From positions 7,992,001-8,056,000 of the forward strand of contig NC_013132.1 in the NCBI RefSeq assembly GCF_000024005.1: 64,000 nucleotides of DNA. The letters are read 5' to 3'. Made by a program: the position numbers and the translations under genes. Source of the stretch: Chitinophaga pinensis DSM 2588. GTDB taxonomy: Bacteria; Bacteroidota; Bacteroidia; Chitinophagales; Chitinophagaceae. Below are positions 45,274 through 53,860 of this stretch, piece after piece; position 1 is the stretch's first letter; each line of letters begins with the position of its first letter. The notes under the pieces are model-generated. The model was not told the DNA's origin. It did no database searches and worked only from the letters and a program-made list of their open reading frames with translations.

Positions 45274-46170
45274 TTACTTCTTGAAATTGAATGATCTTGA
45301 GATATTGAATCCGAAGAAAATATCTCCTTTACCCCAACTACCATTCGTCCTGGACAGATAATAGGGTCCGATCATACCATTTGAATTGGTAAAGACCAGC
45401 TGGAACACGTGTCCTCCTGTTTCAATGTCTACTCCGAGGGAAAGTGAATTATATACTTTCGTAGATACTACCTGGTCAGGTAACAGATAACTGTACTCTG
45501 CGGTGACACTCATTCTCTTTGTAAACTTCATCCTTCCTCCTGCCGTAATGGCAAACAAGTCATTATTATCTTCCGGTGTAGCGACCAGGTTGTAATGTGT
45601 CCAGGATGGAGCCAGTTGCAGCGACAGGTTCCGTGAAAACTTCCGGGCTATGAGTAACTGAGAAGTATAACTGGTACGGAAACGGGAATTGAGATAAGGT
45701 TTATCCGTATATCGCTGTGTATAGTGAGTCACGAGTTCATACAGACTAAGTGAAATGGGCATAGCGCCCTTACCTGTGGATTGTTGCAATATCTTATACT
45801 TGATATTTCCATCAAATGCCTTGTCTACAGAACTTCTGCCCACACCTGCAGATAACCTGTCGGTGAAGCCGTAATCCAGACCAAAGCGGATAGAAGCATT
45901 ATCCAGTCCAAACAGTTCATACGCACCTTCATTCAGTTTTCCGAAACGGTGCATGATCAGGAATTGTAAGCTTTGTTTACCAGGCGATTCTACCGTAGGA
46001 ACATTGATCAGCTGAGTAGCTTTGAACGTACCCGTAACTACATGGGACTGATCCGATGCATTCTGGGATTCATCCAACATTTTCAGCAGACTGGTATCCT
46101 GTGCGAAGACAGCTACATTTCCAAGTAATAAATACAATATGATATAACAGGCGATCTTTTGCATATTCAA
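45274..46170 (-). CDS. DUF5777-like outer-membrane beta-barrel protein
   Basis: A 298-residue protein with signal peptide (IACYIILYLLLGNVAVFAQ) and amphipathic beta strands throughout: FLIMHRFGKLNEGAYELFGLDNASIRFGLDYG is the characteristic start of the DUF5777 family. It ends with FFGFNISRSFNF, a barrel-type terminus. Last gene of the operon behind the sigma/anti-sigma pair; YceI and cytochrome c genes precede it. These groupings recur in Bacteroidota; the ligand is unknown. Confidence 0.8.
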   Translation of the reverse strand: MNMQKIACYIILYLLLGNVAVFAQDTSLLKMLDESQNASDQSHVVTGTFKATQLINVPTVESPGKQSLQFLIMHRFGKLNEGAYELFGLDNASIRFGLDYGFTDRLSAGVGRSSVDKAFDGNIKYKILQQSTGKGAMPISLSLYELVTHYTQRYTDKPYLNSRFRTSYTSQLLIARKFSRNLSLQLAPSWTHYNLVATPEDNNDLFAITAGGRMKFTKRMSVTAEYSYLLPDQVVSTKVYNSLSLGVDIETGGHVFQLVFTNSNGMIGPYYLSRTNGSWGKGDIFFGFNISRSFNFKK

Positions 46171-46171
46171 A

Positions 46172-46714
46172 CTATTTTGCCGGCTGACATACCGCTACTA
46201 TCTGTATGTTGATTTGTGACGCAATTTTGTCTTTAACCAGCGATGGTATTTTAATGTTGTAATCAGATGGTTTCACAGCAAAGGCAGCTTTAGCCGTCAT
46301 CTTTCCTTCCTCGATCTGTAATTCGGCAGGCAGATTCTGAACCTGCTGCGTCACACCGTGAATGGTTAGCTGTCCGTTGACCTGTACTTTATAAGTACCA
46401 GGTTTGTTTGCAACGTCCCCGCTAAAGGTGCCTGTAAACTGTGCCTTAGGAAACTTTTCGCTCTCCACATAATTCTCATTATAATGTTCCTGCATCAGCT
46501 CTTTGGCAAACAGAAAATTGCGTTGCAATAATGTGAAAGCAAGCGACTTTTTCGTGAGATCGACAGCTGCAAATGCCTGATTATTTTGTGCTTTAATATC
46601 TTCCAGCGGTGTCTTCGAATAAAAACTGACATTTCCGTTTCTGGTCATATATGTCTGTGCCTTCATCGGCAGATATAACAGACAGGCCAGCACAATAAAG
46701 CATATGGTTTTCAT
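46172..46714 (-). CDS. YceI-family exported protein
   Basis: A 180-residue protein with signal peptide (MKTICFIVLACLLYLPMKAQ). It has the YceI lipocalin-like pattern: NGNVSFYSKTPLEDIKAQNN, FPKAQFTGTFSG, KVQVNGQLTIHGVTQ and a final PSLVKDKIASQINIQI. YceI proteins bind isoprenoid-like lipids such as quinones in the periplasm. It lies 11 bp after the cytochrome gene and 1 bp before the DUF5777 gene, suggesting an electron- or lipid-handling unit. Confidence 0.88.
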   Translation of the reverse strand: MKTICFIVLACLLYLPMKAQTYMTRNGNVSFYSKTPLEDIKAQNNQAFAAVDLTKKSLAFTLLQRNFLFAKELMQEHYNENYVESEKFPKAQFTGTFSGDVANKPGTYKVQVNGQLTIHGVTQQVQNLPAELQIEEGKMTAKAAFAVKPSDYNIKIPSLVKDKIASQINIQIVAVCQPAK

Positions 46715-46725
46715 ATCCGTATTTT

Positions 46726-47133
46726 TTAATTGTTCTGTGCTCCGCGCGCAATCCACGCTTTGATCTTATTGATATTACAATCTGACAGTTTAGCTCCGCC
46801 CTGTGGCATTGCAGGATATCCGGCTGCATGTGTGATCGTGCCTACAAGGTTACCGTTGTCTGCCTGTGTTTTTACAGAAGCATAACTACCCAGGGAAACG
46901 CCGCCACTCACATTACCATTACCATGACAGCTGTAACAGTTAGCCTGGAGGATGGGCAATACGTCAGCTGCATATTTCATATTAACTGTATCGCAGGTAT
47001 TTCCGCCACCACCGTTGCCACCGCCATTACCAGGAGGATTTGTGATGTCTTGTTCGTTACTTTTTGAACAGGACACAATGAGGGCGCTGCATGCAATAGC
47101 CACTGCTATTAAAGAGAAAAACACTTTTTTCAT
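46726..47133 (-). CDS. Lipoprotein cytochrome c
   Basis: A 135-residue lipoprotein (lipobox IVSC, Cys22) with a Gly/Asn-rich linker (30-46). The haem motif is Cys66-Tyr-Ser-Cys69-His70 (NCYSCHG) and the likely axial Met is Met109 in YPAMPQGG. It is a small class I-type c cytochrome anchored in a membrane. Beside YceI and DUF5777 genes it may serve in a redox step in the envelope. Confidence 0.87.
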   Translation of the reverse strand: MKKVFFSLIAVAIACSALIVSCSKSNEQDITNPPGNGGGNGGGGNTCDTVNMKYAADVLPILQANCYSCHGNGNVSGGVSLGSYASVKTQADNGNLVGTITHAAGYPAMPQGGAKLSDCNINKIKAWIARGAQNN

Positions 47134-47144
47134 AGTCTGAGTTG

Positions 47145-47567
47145 TTACTTGTTATTTATAATAGTTGCGTCAACAATGCTTACATCCATCAGTAGCCCTG
47201 TGCACATTCCTTTAATCAATACTGATTGTCCAACTTTTGGTAGTTGTACTTCTTCTCCCGGCGCTATACTGCAGTTCACACCGCCCATACCATCTACCTG
47301 TCCTGCCAGCAATACAGAAACTGATGTCCCTGTCTTTTGTACATCTGTAACTGTACCGGCTACTTCTACCACTTTATTCACATAATTGGTATTCGCGAGC
47401 TGCTCATTCTTTGAAAACTCCTCATACAGTTTCAGCGCGGTAATATGCTTATCCGTGTGCGCCGCGGCGGCGGAAGTTCTCGGCTTATTATACAGGTAAT
47501 ACCCTGTTCCCGCTGCTATCAGGCAAAGCAATGCCCCAGCGAGAATGATCAATTTTCTTCGCGTCAT
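47145..47567 (-). CDS. Membrane-anchored OB-fold (tRNA_anti-like) protein
   Basis: A 140-residue protein with an uncleaved-looking N-terminal helix (LIILAGALLCLIAAGTGYYLY, about 5-25) and a periplasmic OB-fold: VVEVAGTVTDVQKTGTSVSVLL and KVGQSVLIKGMCTG. This matches the tRNA_anti-like OB-fold family in Bacteroidota, which is not expected to bind tRNA. It lies between the anti-sigma/barrel gene and the cytochrome gene. Function unknown. Confidence 0.75.
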   Translation of the reverse strand: MTRRKLIILAGALLCLIAAGTGYYLYNKPRTSAAAAHTDKHITALKLYEEFSKNEQLANTNYVNKVVEVAGTVTDVQKTGTSVSVLLAGQVDGMGGVNCSIAPGEEVQLPKVGQSVLIKGMCTGLLMDVSIVDATIINNK

Positions 47568-47592
47568 GTCGTTGCTTATTAAAATGCTGTTC

Positions 47593-49536
47593 TTATCTCA
47601 GGCGTAAAGGCCGGGTCAGGCCAATATTCATACCTACACTTGTCACAGGCAGATCGCCAATACCGATACCTCTGGAAGGTATCTTAATATATGGTTCTAC
47701 CCGCAGTGTGCCTAAAACACCGACTGGCCGTTCGTAACCAACGCCCAGGTGTATAATAGAGAACCAGTCTGCAGTTGTCTTTCTGTAGGTCCAATTCCTC
47801 TCTCCATACTGGCCATAGTATTTGTAACTATAATCGTACTTCTGTTTTTTCATAATGTACGATGACATGCCTGCGTTTGCATACCAGCTGCTCTTTTCAC
47901 CTGTTGCAAAAGTGAAGCGCACATTCACAGGGATTTCATACATATTACACCATCCATCCACATTAATCAGGTCCATATCCGCGGGCCATGGTGTTTTTGT
48001 CGTATTAAAATATTCTCCGGTAGAATAATAGAATTTACGTTCGTACAACACACCTGTTTCTACTGCCAGTTTTTTACCAAAACGGTAACCGGCGAGTAGT
48101 CCCACATTATATCCAACATTAGAAGTACGCTGGAACTTTACCGTCGTAAGATCCGGACTGAATAGCAGTCCATAATACAGCCCCTTTTTCAATGAAGCAG
48201 GTTCCCGTTTAACTTTTGTCGCACTCGCCGCTGCACTGCTGTCTGCTAATGCACCGACCGGTATATTGAGCTTTCTATCCACATGTAAGAGACTTGTCTG
48301 CGGTGGTGTATGTTTTACTGTGGCGCCATTAATATGTTCAATACTCAGCGGACTTACAATGACAGCAGTTATCCCCGGCCTGGCAGCAGGATAACTGCTG
48401 TTGTTGGGGATATCCTGTGTTTCGCCTGTGCGTACAGGTATATTCCCATTCTTCCTGTTCTCGATGGACTGTTCACTGTCCGCTGCGGACGGGCGTTTAT
48501 CGCGTCCTGCAACATTTGCTGCAACCTTCCGGCCTTTCTGCGAAGCTACACGTTCACGCGTGTTCAGTTGATCATCTTCTTCAATAGTAGATCTGTTTCC
48601 TTTTACAATACCAATGTTGTTGCTTGCTGATGGCTTATTGTCTGTTGAAGATTTAGTAACTCCGATTGCTGTTTTATCCGTGTTTACGGCATTTGCCTTT
48701 CCGGCTGCCATTAACGGAGCACTGTCTGCTGTCACTCTCTTGTCACTATTGCCTTTGTTTTTCTTTCCTGTCTTCACGATCGGAATATCAACTACAGTAC
48801 TCTCCTGATTTGTCTTTCCGGTCGTAGCGTCTGAAGCAGTAGCAGTTTTATCCACATTTCCTTTCCTTACATTTTCAGCCGCAACAGTTGCAGGTTTAGC
48901 AATGCCTTCGTTTGATCTGCCAGTATTGCTGGTAGCAGGTGTATTGGTTTTATCCTTGTTGTCGACTGTTGAGGAAGATGATCCTTCTCTGTTAGCTGAT
49001 GTATTCGGAATAACAGCGCCTTCGCCCTTATTCTTCTTCTCAGTTGTTGACGCAGGTAATTCTTCTCCGACATTAGATGTATTCGGAATAACAGTGACTT
49101 CGCCTGTATGCTTTTTTTCAGCTGTTGATGCTGTACCGGCATCCTTATGCTTTCCTGTTGTATTGTCAGCAGTAATAATGTCCTTTTCGTTATGAATTGC
49201 CTGTCTGTTTTGCTTAGTTGCAGAGGTGTTATCATCTGCTGTTCCTACCTGTGCTGTCTTATCTGCTGTAAGACCTTCTCTGCCGGACTCCTTACGGTTA
49301 CCGGTAAATAATCCGCTTACTATTACTGTCAACAACAGGATCGTTCCCAGGAACCATAAACCGGGTCTGAACCACCAGCGATCCTTTAACCTGCGTGTAG
49401 CGGTCCCCTGCTGATTATTATCAGCCTGCTGCAACCTATTCTGCATAGCTTCCCAGTCACCACCACCTGTATTCAGGGGATAGTCTGAGGCCGCATTGCG
49501 GAATAGTTCGTCCATATCGTCATCTAGGAGCTGCAT
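47593..49536 (-). CDS. Dual membrane-spanning anti-sigma-like protein with outer-membrane barrel
   Basis: A 647-residue protein in four parts. Residues 1-55 are a cytoplasmic head (MDELFRNAASDYPLNTGGGDW, W28 region like other anti-sigma heads). Residues 57-77 are a membrane helix (RPGLWFLGTILLLTVIVSGLF). Residues 80-430 are a hydrophilic Thr/Lys/Asn-rich linker with repeats such as EKKHTGEVTVIPNTS and EKKNKGEGAVIPNTS. Residues 445-647 are a barrel ending SVGMNIGLTRPLRLR. This is the layout of the dual membrane-spanning anti-sigma factors known in Bacteroides. It overlaps the sigma gene by 13 bp. An ATG at 49515 is an alternative start. Confidence 0.75.
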   Translation of the reverse strand: MQLLDDDMDELFRNAASDYPLNTGGGDWEAMQNRLQQADNNQQGTATRRLKDRWWFRPGLWFLGTILLLTVIVSGLFTGNRKESGREGLTADKTAQVGTADDNTSATKQNRQAIHNEKDIITADNTTGKHKDAGTASTAEKKHTGEVTVIPNTSNVGEELPASTTEKKNKGEGAVIPNTSANREGSSSSTVDNKDKTNTPATSNTGRSNEGIAKPATVAAENVRKGNVDKTATASDATTGKTNQESTVVDIPIVKTGKKNKGNSDKRVTADSAPLMAAGKANAVNTDKTAIGVTKSSTDNKPSASNNIGIVKGNRSTIEEDDQLNTRERVASQKGRKVAANVAGRDKRPSAADSEQSIENRKNGNIPVRTGETQDIPNNSSYPAARPGITAVIVSPLSIEHINGATVKHTPPQTSLLHVDRKLNIPVGALADSSAAASATKVKREPASLKKGLYYGLLFSPDLTTVKFQRTSNVGYNVGLLAGYRFGKKLAVETGVLYERKFYYSTGEYFNTTKTPWPADMDLINVDGWCNMYEIPVNVRFTFATGEKSSWYANAGMSSYIMKKQKYDYSYKYYGQYGERNWTYRKTTADWFSIIHLGVGYERPVGVLGTLRVEPYIKIPSRGIGIGDLPVTSVGMNIGLTRPLRLR

Positions 49537-50099
49537 ACGTCAATTTCAGGTATATCTGTGTTTAATTTTTTTTGCAAATAAGCTCTTGCCTTTGCCAGGT
49601 TGGACTTAGACGTGCCGATACTGATATTCAGTTTGTCGGCAATTTCCTGGTGGGAGAATCCATCAATTACATACATATTGAATACCACCTGATAGGAAGG
49701 TGGTAATTCCTTTATCAGTATGATCAACTCCTTGTAGTATAGTTTCTGTTCTGCTGATTGTCCCACGTCCGGTACTTCCCATACTTCTTCCGGTATACCG
49801 CCGATCTCCGGTATCATATTTTTCCGCCTGAGTTCATCAATTGCTGTATTCACCATAATACGTTTGATCCACCCCATCAACATTTTTTCCTGGTCTTCGG
49901 TATCCTCGCAACTGAATTTGTCAAAACGGGTAAACACCTTCACAAAACCATCATTTACAACGTCTGCGGCATTTTCGTACCTGTAAATATACCGGAACAC
50001 AATTTTAAAAGCATAGCCATAGTATTGCTCATACAATAACTTCTGGCATCTGGGCTGTTTATGAATGCACCCCTGTATTATGGTAGAAAGTTGTTCCAA
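49524..50099 (-). CDS. ECF-type RNA polymerase sigma factor (partner of the barrel anti-sigma)
   Basis: A 191-residue sigma factor: region 2 about 15-95 (LLYEQYYGYAFKIVFRYIYR, ENAADVVNDGFVKVFTRFDKF) and region 4 about 125-180 (LPPSYQVVFNMYVIDGFSHQEIADKLNISIGTSKSNLAKARAYL). The first usable start is TTG at 50099. The next gene overlaps its end. It likely drives an envelope response that includes this operon. Confidence 0.88.
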   Translation of the reverse strand: MEQLSTIIQGCIHKQPRCQKLLYEQYYGYAFKIVFRYIYRYENAADVVNDGFVKVFTRFDKFSCEDTEDQEKMLMGWIKRIMVNTAIDELRRKNMIPEIGGIPEEVWEVPDVGQSAEQKLYYKELIILIKELPPSYQVVFNMYVIDGFSHQEIADKLNISIGTSKSNLAKARAYLQKKLNTDIPEIDVCSS

Positions 50100-50473
50100 T
50101 GTTTTGTCAATAGGCTCACATATGTCCTTACCTTATAAATACGGAAGCTGTAGAGAAAGGTTGCCTCGGGTGAAAAATATTTTTCAAATAAGATTCCATA
50201 AGTACGTAAATTATTAATAATCAATCTATTTTAGACGAATTTTCTGAGAGTAAATAAAGGCTGTAGGCATCAGAGTGCTTTTCCAGGTATATAAAGGTGG
50301 TCTGATTAGTTCAAATGACCCAAAATCATACATATTCTCAATTTCCGGTATAAGTTGCTCCCCATGTCATAACGCTTCCTTTGTATCCCCGAGACTACTA
50401 TATACATTCCTCTCCCCCGAAAATCCCCTGATTTCCTTCTCACTCACAAATTTTCCTTAAAAATAAGCTTATT
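50100..50473. other. Intergenic region, 374 bp
   Basis: Between the sigma factor (minus, starting at 50099) and the end of the sigma-FecR fusion gene (minus, ending at 50474). AT-rich. A small palindrome AATAAGCTTATT followed on the minus strand by T residues lies at 50462-50473, directly after the fusion gene, and could be a weak terminator. No gene or clear -7 box seen. Confidence 0.45.
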
Positions 50474-51712
50474 CTATTCTACCTGCTGTTTCCAGGCGCC
50501 AATAGCAGCCGTATCGGCTTTACTAACAGATACTTTCCCCTCGTGGGACAACTCTACCTGCTGACCGGCGGGAATGGACAATCTTTTATTACCTGCTTGT
50601 AAGTGAACAGCGGCCTCCATAGCTGTGATGATTAACCTGGCAGGTGTCGGATAGGTCTGGATATTAAACGATGTACCAGTGACATCAGCAGAGAGCTGAT
50701 GTGCGCGGATATGGAAAGGACGGTCATTATCCCCGTTTACCTGGAAACTGGCTTCACCATTTACCTCTACATCCCTGTCAGTGACTGTATAGGATGCAGG
50801 GTACTTTACCGCACTTCCCTTGTTCAGCCAGACCTGTGTGCCATCAGGTAAAGTATCTTTCGACTTATGATCGGACGCAGCAGACAACGTACGAAAGGAA
50901 GCTGACTTTTCTGACCGCATAAAGATCAGATAGATACCCGGACCAACGATCAGGAATACCAATGCAGCTGCTGCATAAAGATAATTCAGCCTTTCGGAAT
51001 AGATCTTCCGGATGGCAGGCGTACTGTCTGCCGGTATGGGCCGGTCTATCGCCGTCGCCTTAGATATCATCGGCGTCCAATGTTCATTATAAGACCTGAC
51101 GGCAGGAGGATTTCCCTCCAGCAACCTTGTCTTTTCCACTACCCAGTTATTATGACGGGACGATACACTGCTATGCGCAACGTCCTTCAGACATTGCCTG
51201 ACTGACTGATGTACGGCGTTAATCGCACCTGTAACTGTATCTACCGACAGATTCATAGCTGTTGCTATCCGGGCAGGCGGCATCGCTTTCAGGCGATGCA
51301 TCTCATAGATCAGCCTCCGCTGTTCAGGTAAGGACATGATGGTGTCATGTATCAGTGTCTGATAAGCTTTATAATGCTGTACTTCCGGAGGCAGCTCTTC
51401 CTCATATTGCGGTACTGGCAATAGTTCATCTGCTGCCGTATCCTGCAGGTAGCTATAACACTCATGCAATGATACAGAGCGCAGATATGCATCCATGTCT
51501 TTTACATGAGGCAGCTTGTCTCTGTGTAACCAGATAATGATAAAAGTTTCCTGTAATACTGCCAGTATGCAATGGCCATCCCCTCTAAGTACAATGGCTA
51601 TATCAGCTTCCACTATTGGCGCCACCGCCCTGAAGAAACGGGCAAACGAAGTTTCATTGCCATCGGCAATGCTTTGCAGCAGTTCTGTATCATAATAGTT
51701 TATCTCCTGCAT
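50474..51712 (-). CDS. ECF sigma factor fused to a membrane helix and FecR domain
   Basis: One uninterrupted 412-residue frame. Residues 9-90 match sigma region 2 (FIIIWLHRDKLPHVKDMDAYLRSV) and 117-176 region 4 (SLPEQRRLIYEMHRL; MPPARIATAMNLSVDTVTGAI). Residues 180-243 are a short linker, 245-265 a membrane helix (LYAAAALVFLIVGPGIYLIF), and 284-385 a periplasmic FecR domain (LPDGTQVWLNKGSAVKYPAS; VEVNGEASFQV; VTGTSFNIQTY). It stops at GAWKQQVE, where FecR proteins of this phylum normally enter the DUF4974 domain. No SusC gene follows. It reads as a membrane-tethered sigma factor; function is inferred. Confidence 0.8.
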   Translation of the reverse strand: MQEINYYDTELLQSIADGNETSFARFFRAVAPIVEADIAIVLRGDGHCILAVLQETFIIIWLHRDKLPHVKDMDAYLRSVSLHECYSYLQDTAADELLPVPQYEEELPPEVQHYKAYQTLIHDTIMSLPEQRRLIYEMHRLKAMPPARIATAMNLSVDTVTGAINAVHQSVRQCLKDVAHSSVSSRHNNWVVEKTRLLEGNPPAVRSYNEHWTPMISKATAIDRPIPADSTPAIRKIYSERLNYLYAAAALVFLIVGPGIYLIFMRSEKSASFRTLSAASDHKSKDTLPDGTQVWLNKGSAVKYPASYTVTDRDVEVNGEASFQVNGDNDRPFHIRAHQLSADVTGTSFNIQTYPTPARLIITAMEAAVHLQAGNKRLSIPAGQQVELSHEGKVSVSKADTAAIGAWKQQVE

Positions 51713-51787
51713 AACGCGGATGATCTTAAAAGGAATATACGAAATATATACCAGCCGATCAAAATCACGCTATCGTCCCTTTAAAAA

Positions 51788-52002
51788 CATTCATTTCTTT
51801 AGCCTACACCAAACATCCATCTTCTTTAGCGCATACAAAGCATTCACCTTCCTTAACGCAGACAAAGCATGCATCTTGCTTAACATATACCAGGCATTCA
51901 CCTTCCTCAACGCATACAAAGCATTCACCTTCCTCAACGTATACAAAGCATTCACCTTCCTTAACGCAGACAAAGCATGCATCTTGCTTAACGTATACCA
52001 GG
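51788..52002. repeat. 27-bp tandem repeat, eight units
   Basis: Units start at 51788 (26 bp, degenerate), 51814, 51841, 51868, 51895, 51922, 51949 and 51976, each near CATTCACCTTCCTTAACGC or CATGCATCTTGCTTAAC. Units 3-4 and 7-8 form a 54-bp pair identical at 53 of 54 positions, showing recent block duplication. Because 27 is nine codons, several frames stay open: the minus strand reads nine-residue repeats like VNALYALRK (51791-51982). The array starts 76 bp upstream of the sigma-FecR gene, and its last unit overlaps the end of the membrane-protein gene. Confidence 0.9.
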
Positions 52003-52311
52003 TCTTCCTCTTACCTTATTGGGTATAATACCCGCCGCTACACTTTCTGCCAATGATCTTATGATAATAGGAGAAGATGCCCCTGTCTGGAAATAAAGCA
52101 TCCGGCTATGCACGACCAGCTCATCGCCAAAATAAACATATCCCACAATCAATGCCATCAGCACTGCTACAAAGGAAAAGACATAAAACTGTACGGTTTG
52201 ATAGTTAACTCTCTTGGTTCCTGTTATACCGGAATACTCTCCGATCTGTAATAACTGTACGGCAAGCGCTCCCAGCATACAAAAGTATACCGGCGACTGA
52301 AGAAAATTCAT
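51988..52311 (-). CDS. Small two-helix membrane protein
   Basis: A 107-residue protein from the ATG at 52311, with membrane helices at about 7-24 (PVYFCMLGALAVQLLQIG) and 41-60 (FYVFSFVAVLMALIVGYVYF), then a polar tail. Its last codons (PGIR and stop) are made by the final unit of the 27-bp repeat, so the natural C-terminus may have been replaced. No family recognised. It lies upstream of the repeat and the sigma-FecR gene on the same strand. Confidence 0.5.
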   Translation of the reverse strand: MNFLQSPVYFCMLGALAVQLLQIGEYSGITGTKRVNYQTVQFYVFSFVAVLMALIVGYVYFGDELVVHSRMLYFQTGASSPIIIRSLAESVAAGIIPNKVRGRPGIR

Positions 52312-52460
52312 AACAAACAATGGTTTACCCAATAAATTAATAACTTCCGTTCCATTATAATACTAATACGACAGCTAAAAAAAGCGTCTTTTTCGCATAC
52401 AACATCTTCCACACCTTCATGTTAGTGCAGCAATTTGCTTATGCCCGATATCAGATTGAA

Positions 52461-52817
52461 CTAATCAATCCTGTCGGCTAATATGCCAAGAAACAAGCGC
52501 CAATACGGTGTTTTTTTCTCATACACCTTACGCGATGTAAAAACCAGGTCTCCTTTTTTACGCTTGGAACGGGATTCTACAAAATCACAGGAAGCGGCAA
52601 GAATGCTTACCACATCATCCAGTGGAATCTGAGTTTCCGCCGCTATCTCCCGCGAGGTTTTCCAAAAGTAATCGCCACTCGCCTCAAACAAAGCCAGCAT
52701 TTGCTGCTTTTTCATTTCCATGATAACATTTGCACTTCCCTTTACAGCACGTTTGTTGTCAGTTACAACATCTTTACCTTTAACTAAAGCATTCTTGTTT
52801 TCAAACACTGCATCCAT
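52461..52817 (-). CDS. Hypothetical protein, winged-helix-like
   Basis: A 118-residue protein: polar N-terminus (about 1-35), then KKQQMLALFEASGDYFWKTSREIAAETQIPLDDVVSILAAS, which reads like a winged-helix fold, and a basic segment (ESRSKRKKGDLVFTSRKVYEKK). No named family recognised. It may bind DNA. It stands alone, divergent from the SDR gene. Confidence 0.5.
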   Translation of the reverse strand: MDAVFENKNALVKGKDVVTDNKRAVKGSANVIMEMKKQQMLALFEASGDYFWKTSREIAAETQIPLDDVVSILAASCDFVESRSKRKKGDLVFTSRKVYEKKTPYWRLFLGILADRID

Positions 52818-52892
52818 AAAAAATTGTATTATATCAATGAATAAATAATTACCTATTTATAAAATAGCTTCCCCTGCAAGCACCATAAACCA

Positions 52893-52900
52893 TAGCTTTG
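52893..52900 (+). promoter_or_regulatory. -7 box of the SDR gene
   Basis: TAGCTTTG is an exact TAnnTTTG match 18 bp before the ATG at 52919. It rules out a possible TTG start at 52898, which lies inside the box. Confidence 0.55.
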
Positions 52901-52918
52901 CACACTATTATCACTAAC

Positions 52919-53731
52919 ATGTATTTTGAAAATAAAGTAGTCTGGATCATAGGCGCATCCTCCGGTATAGGAGCCGCACTGGCTAAACAATTAGCCAGAG
53001 AAAAAGCATTACTGATCATTACGGCACGGAATATTGACAAACTGCAATCACTGGCTAACGAACTTACGCAGCTGACAGCCTGCGTAGTGCTTCCGGCGGA
53101 CATAGCCCGCCGGGACACGCTACACAGTATAGTGGAAGACTCTCTCCGGCAATTCGGGCATATCGACATCCTCATTCACTCAGCTGGCATCGGACAACGT
53201 TCAATGGCAACAGGTACCAGTCTCGCCGTCTATGACCAGCTCATGGAAGTCAATTTCTTTGCCCCGCTGACAATCACACAATACCTCCTGCCCCACTTTA
53301 AACAAAGCGGTAAAGGACATATAGTAGCTGTCAGCAGCATGTCCGGACTAATGGGTTTCCCCGGCCGCAGTGGATATGTGGCCTCCAAACACGCATTAAA
53401 AGGATACTTTGAAACTTTGCAGGTAGAACACGACATACCTGACTTTTATATAACTATTGTAAGCCCCGGCAGAATCAATACTCCACTCCCCTTATCTGCC
53501 CTCACGGCAGATGGTCAACCTTACAATAAAATGGATCATGCACAACTCAATGGTATTCCTGTGGAAATATGTGCAGCTAAGATCTGTGGCGCCATCATCC
53601 GCAAAAAGAAACACATCTTCATCGCCAGAAAGGAGCGCTACCTCTACTGGTTAAGAATATTATTCCCCGCCGCCTACTACCACATCGCCAGAAAAGCAGG
53701 TGTAAAAGAACGTAACGAAGATACCGCCTGA
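52919..53731 (+). CDS. Short-chain dehydrogenase/reductase
   Basis: A 270-residue classical SDR: cofactor motif GASSGIGAALAKQLA near 10-24, ILIHSAGIG near 85 in place of NNAG, catalytic Ser in VSSMSGLMG and SGYVASKHAL for YxxxK near 150-156, and ISPGRI-type loop VSPGRINTPL. The C-terminus is basic and hydrophobic (YLYWLRILFPAAYYHIARKAG), as in members that associate with membranes (DHRS7B-like). Substrate unknown. Confidence 0.87.
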   Translation: MYFENKVVWIIGASSGIGAALAKQLAREKALLIITARNIDKLQSLANELTQLTACVVLPADIARRDTLHSIVEDSLRQFGHIDILIHSAGIGQRSMATGTSLAVYDQLMEVNFFAPLTITQYLLPHFKQSGKGHIVAVSSMSGLMGFPGRSGYVASKHALKGYFETLQVEHDIPDFYITIVSPGRINTPLPLSALTADGQPYNKMDHAQLNGIPVEICAAKICGAIIRKKKHIFIARKERYLYWLRILFPAAYYHIARKAGVKERNEDTA

Positions 53732-53860
53732 CTACTTTCCCAACTGCTCCGCACAAAAATATTACTTTCCTCATATCTTCCTTACAACCCACACAAAATG
53801 AATAACATTGAACAATATGAAAAAAGAGAGAACAATAATGAATAACCTGAGCGCTACACA

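Noticed and set aside
50275..50460. Small open frame between the sigma factor and the sigma-FecR gene
   Set aside because: No signal, no motif and on the opposite strand in an AT-rich spacer; treated as chance.
51791..51982. Minus-strand repeat frame (63 codons, VNALYALRK units) as a separate protein
   Set aside because: Better placed than the plus-strand frame, as it begins 5 bp after the membrane-protein stop, but no coding evidence beyond the repeat; kept only as part of the repeat entry.
51788..52002. CRISPR array
   Set aside because: The 27-bp units are joined directly with no unique spacers, and no cas gene is near.
51720..52028. Plus-strand frame of 102 codons with AFTFLNAYK repeats
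   Set aside because: A 27-bp repeat keeps frames open on both strands by arithmetic; no start signal, and the sequence continues into the minus-strand membrane-protein gene. Not called as a gene.
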